The notes under the pieces are model-generated. The model was not told the DNA's origin, made no database searches, and was given only the letters and a program-made list of their open reading frames with translations. 64,000 bases of DNA from Tritrichomonas musculus. Lineage: Eukaryota; Parabasalia; Tritrichomonadida; Tritrichomonadidae. Positions within the stretch are counted from its first letter, which is position 1. Every line of letters begins with the position of its first letter. Positions 62,446 through 64,000 of this stretch are shown here, piece after piece. Location of the stretch: the NCBI GenBank assembly GCA_039105265.1, contig JAPFFF010000002.1, positions 1,984,001-2,048,000 of the forward strand. Reading direction: 5' to 3'. The translations under genes and the position numbers were made by a program.

Positions 62446-62691
62446 TTACAAAGTCATTTGTTCAGCTGATTTAATACGTTCATCAATAGCTCTTAATTGT
62501 ATTTTGATTGATTCAATATCATTAAATAGTTGTTTATATATCGACAATATGTGAATCATCTTATCAAACTTTCCGTTTAATGCATCATCTTCAGAATTCA
62601 TACATTCATTGAATATCTTATCCTTTACCCTTCTAAACTGAGCATGCAAAGCTGATGTATCACAACTCAAACCTTTAATTGCACTATTCAT
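62446..62691 (-). CDS. Small helical Polinton protein, second element
   Basis: 81 residues, helical with heptad-like hydrophobics (KMIHILSIYKQLFNDIESIK, QLRAIDERIKS). Occupies the place of the coiled-coil ORF at 32946-33176 upstream of family C. Weak sequence match only. Confidence 0.55.
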   Translation of the reverse strand: MNSAIKGLSCDTSALHAQFRRVKDKIFNECMNSEDDALNGKFDKMIHILSIYKQLFNDIESIKIQLRAIDERIKSAEQMTL

Positions 62692-62729
62692 TTTAAACCA
62701 AAAATAAACAAATTAATTAAATGATATTT

Positions 62730-63080
62730 TTATTCTTTGTTGTTCTTAAATGCCAACAATCTGTTAATCATATATGATGATACATTTAACTTCAATTTTT
62801 CCTTCAATAAGTTTTGTGTATATGAACACCTTTTATGTCCTGGCAACTTATTTATATCATTCATTACTTTATCATCCAAAAATTCTAAAACTTTTTCACG
62901 TTCATCCTTGTTCAAGAACTTTGATGAATTGAATATTGAACGTGTTCTTTTATGGTTTGCTTCTGTATTTGCTTCTTCATTTGTTTCTTCTTCTTCACTT
63001 ACTTCTTGTTTTGATTCTAATATCAAAAGTAATTTATGTATTTCTTCAATGTGTTTTATTATTTCTCTTAACTCAGACAT
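62730..63080 (-). CDS. Conserved small Polinton protein (family D), second element
   Basis: 116 residues. N-terminal helix (RELIKHIEEI-like), a Glu-rich linker and the conserved C-terminal domain (SKFLNKDEREKVLEF; LLKEKLKLNVSSYMINRLL) shared with 45332-45769. In the first element the gene lies next to the polymerase, and here too it is next to the polymerase start, but divergently oriented. Confidence 0.72.
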   Translation of the reverse strand: MSELREIIKHIEEIHKLLLILESKQEVSEEEETNEEANTEANHKRTRSIFNSSKFLNKDEREKVLEFLDDKVMNDINKLPGHKRCSYTQNLLKEKLKLNVSSYMINRLLAFKNNKE

Positions 63081-63173
63081 TTCAATGAAATAAAAAACTC
63101 GAAATATTTTTTTATTTTTTGATTTAACATTTTTTCAAAATTCAAATAATTTGATTTTTTAATTATATCATAA

Positions 63174-64000
63174 ATGAGTTCTCGTTATTACTATCAAAAA
63201 GATACGAAATCATTTGTTATTGAACAAATCAGGTATATCAATAATGAACTTCAATTAAAACCTCGTTTGTCAACATCTAAACCTAGTGATTATGATGTAA
63301 AACATTTCAAGTCAATCTTAGAAAATTATCTAACTTCATTTGGTTTTAGAGAACATGAAGGTAATAGAATTGATGACATATCAATATTAGATTTCGTTAA
63401 TAGAATGAAGAGAGAAGCAGAAGAACAAGAAGCAGAAGAACAAGAAGCAGAGGAGGAAGAGGAACAATTTGAAGAAGAAGAGCAAGATGATGAACAAAAA
63501 CAAAAACAAAAACAAATCGAGAACAACATTAAAATTGCTCATGAAGCACTCAACAATGCACTTCAATTAATCAAATCACAAAATATATTATTGAGACCAT
63601 TACCACCAAAGACAAACAAACAGCCTCAACGATATGAAGACATTCGATTTAACAATGAAAACACTGAATTAATTGAATACCTCAAAAAGCTTGGCTATAA
63701 AGGTGTTCATTCAAAACATGATTCATATTTCATAATCAACGAACCTGAGAACTTTGATGAAGCAGTTGAAGCATGTAGTCATTTCATTGACCAATTCCCA
63801 AATGATAGTGAAAAGGTTGAACGATTAGATGAAGACAGTAAAGAACCGATTAAAATATATTACAAAAACGGTGTTTCATCAATTGAAGACATCAATGAAT
63901 ATTTAACTGAAACAGTATTTAAACAAGAAGTGAAACCGTTCAAAATATATTTTCAATTGACTGGTATATTTGAGATACCACCAAAGAATGAAAGTGATGG
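63174..64000 (+). CDS. Polymerase-type ORF, N-terminal part, second element (runs off window)
   Basis: About 275 residues are visible, open to the last base. The segment PENFDEAVEACSHF ... IKIYYKNGVSS ... EVKPFKIYFQLTGIFE matches the N-terminal region of the polymerase at 45795-49817 (EPHDFDRAVNEW ... ELKPFKIHFQLSGVFE). A Glu/Gln-rich acidic run (about residues 80-120) contains three copies of EAEEQ from a GAAGCAGAAGAACAA repeat. The catalytic domains would lie beyond the window. Confidence 0.8.
   Translation, partial: MSSRYYYQKDTKSFVIEQIRYINNELQLKPRLSTSKPSDYDVKHFKSILENYLTSFGFREHEGNRIDDISILDFVNRMKREAEEQEAEEQEAEEEEEQFEEEEQDDEQKQKQKQIENNIKIAHEALNNALQLIKSQNILLRPLPPKTNKQPQRYEDIRFNNENTELIEYLKKLGYKGVHSKHDSYFIINEPENFDEAVEACSHFIDQFPNDSEKVERLDEDSKEPIKIYYKNGVSSIEDINEYLTETVFKQEVKPFKIYFQLTGIFEIPPKNESD

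Larger units (their letters stand above)
60244..64000. mobile_element. Second Polinton, partial (continues past window end)
   Basis: Six of its genes have counterparts, clear or positional, in the first Polinton: family A, packaging ATPase, the 43-residue membrane protein, family C, the coiled-coil ORF and family D. They are followed by the start of a polymerase ORF on the plus strand. In the first element family D and the polymerase lie about 12 kb away on the minus strand, so gene order differs. The left boundary is unknown. The visible ORFs look whole. Confidence 0.8.

Overview
The window looks like a parabasalid protist genome, most likely a trichomonad close to Tritrichomonas or Trichomonas. 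Evidence seen directly: very AT-rich DNA, long intronless genes, multi-kilobase AT-rich spacers with poly-A/T tracts, a Pmp-like repetitive surface protein, eukaryotic signalling and lipid genes, and a dense load of DNA transposons including Polinton (Maverick) elements, which are known to be abundant in trichomonads. The genus is an inference from gene content.

Bases 1-17,738 hold the host genes: the 3' part of a Pmp-like membrane protein with a recent internal 1,053-bp duplication, a YjeF_N NAD(P)HX epimerase, a PH-domain AGC kinase of Akt type, an FCP1/SCP-type phosphatase and a long-chain acyl-CoA synthetase with a possible N-myristoylation signal. Between kinase and phosphatase lies a 4,985-bp segment bounded by perfect 165-bp inverted repeats and lying in poly-A on both sides.

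Bases 17,739-25,469 hold no gene I can support. They contain a 1.86-kb element with inverted ends and a five-unit array of about 162-bp repeats lying between inverted repeats.

Bases 25,470-51,968 are a transposon nest that can be read at base resolution. A short element (inverted ends, 5-bp ATCTT duplication) was hit by a pogo/Tigger-type element (TA duplication). That element took a MULE (8-bp duplication) near one terminus and a 20.7-kb Polinton (6-bp duplication, 186-bp TIRs) inside its transposase gene. The Polinton looks nearly whole, with about three breaks by eye. It carries a capsid-like protein, packaging ATPase, integrase, protein-primed DNA polymerase with an embedded HNH-like module, a free-standing HNH nuclease, tail-fibre-like ORFs, a small amphipathic protein and several conserved unknowns.

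Bases 52,918-57,267 are a second nest: a TA-flanked MITE-like element contains a foldback element whose arms carry 2 versus 8 copies of a 123-bp repeat, and that contains an 895-bp MITE with an 8-bp duplication. Bases 57,680-59,125 hold a GC-rich islet full of six-base palindromes, a perfect 75-bp-arm palindrome and CAT-rich repeats. From about 60.2 kb to the window end a second, diverged and rearranged Polinton repeats the unknown-gene block of the first. That comparison supports several very small genes, including a 43-residue membrane protein present at identical length in both.
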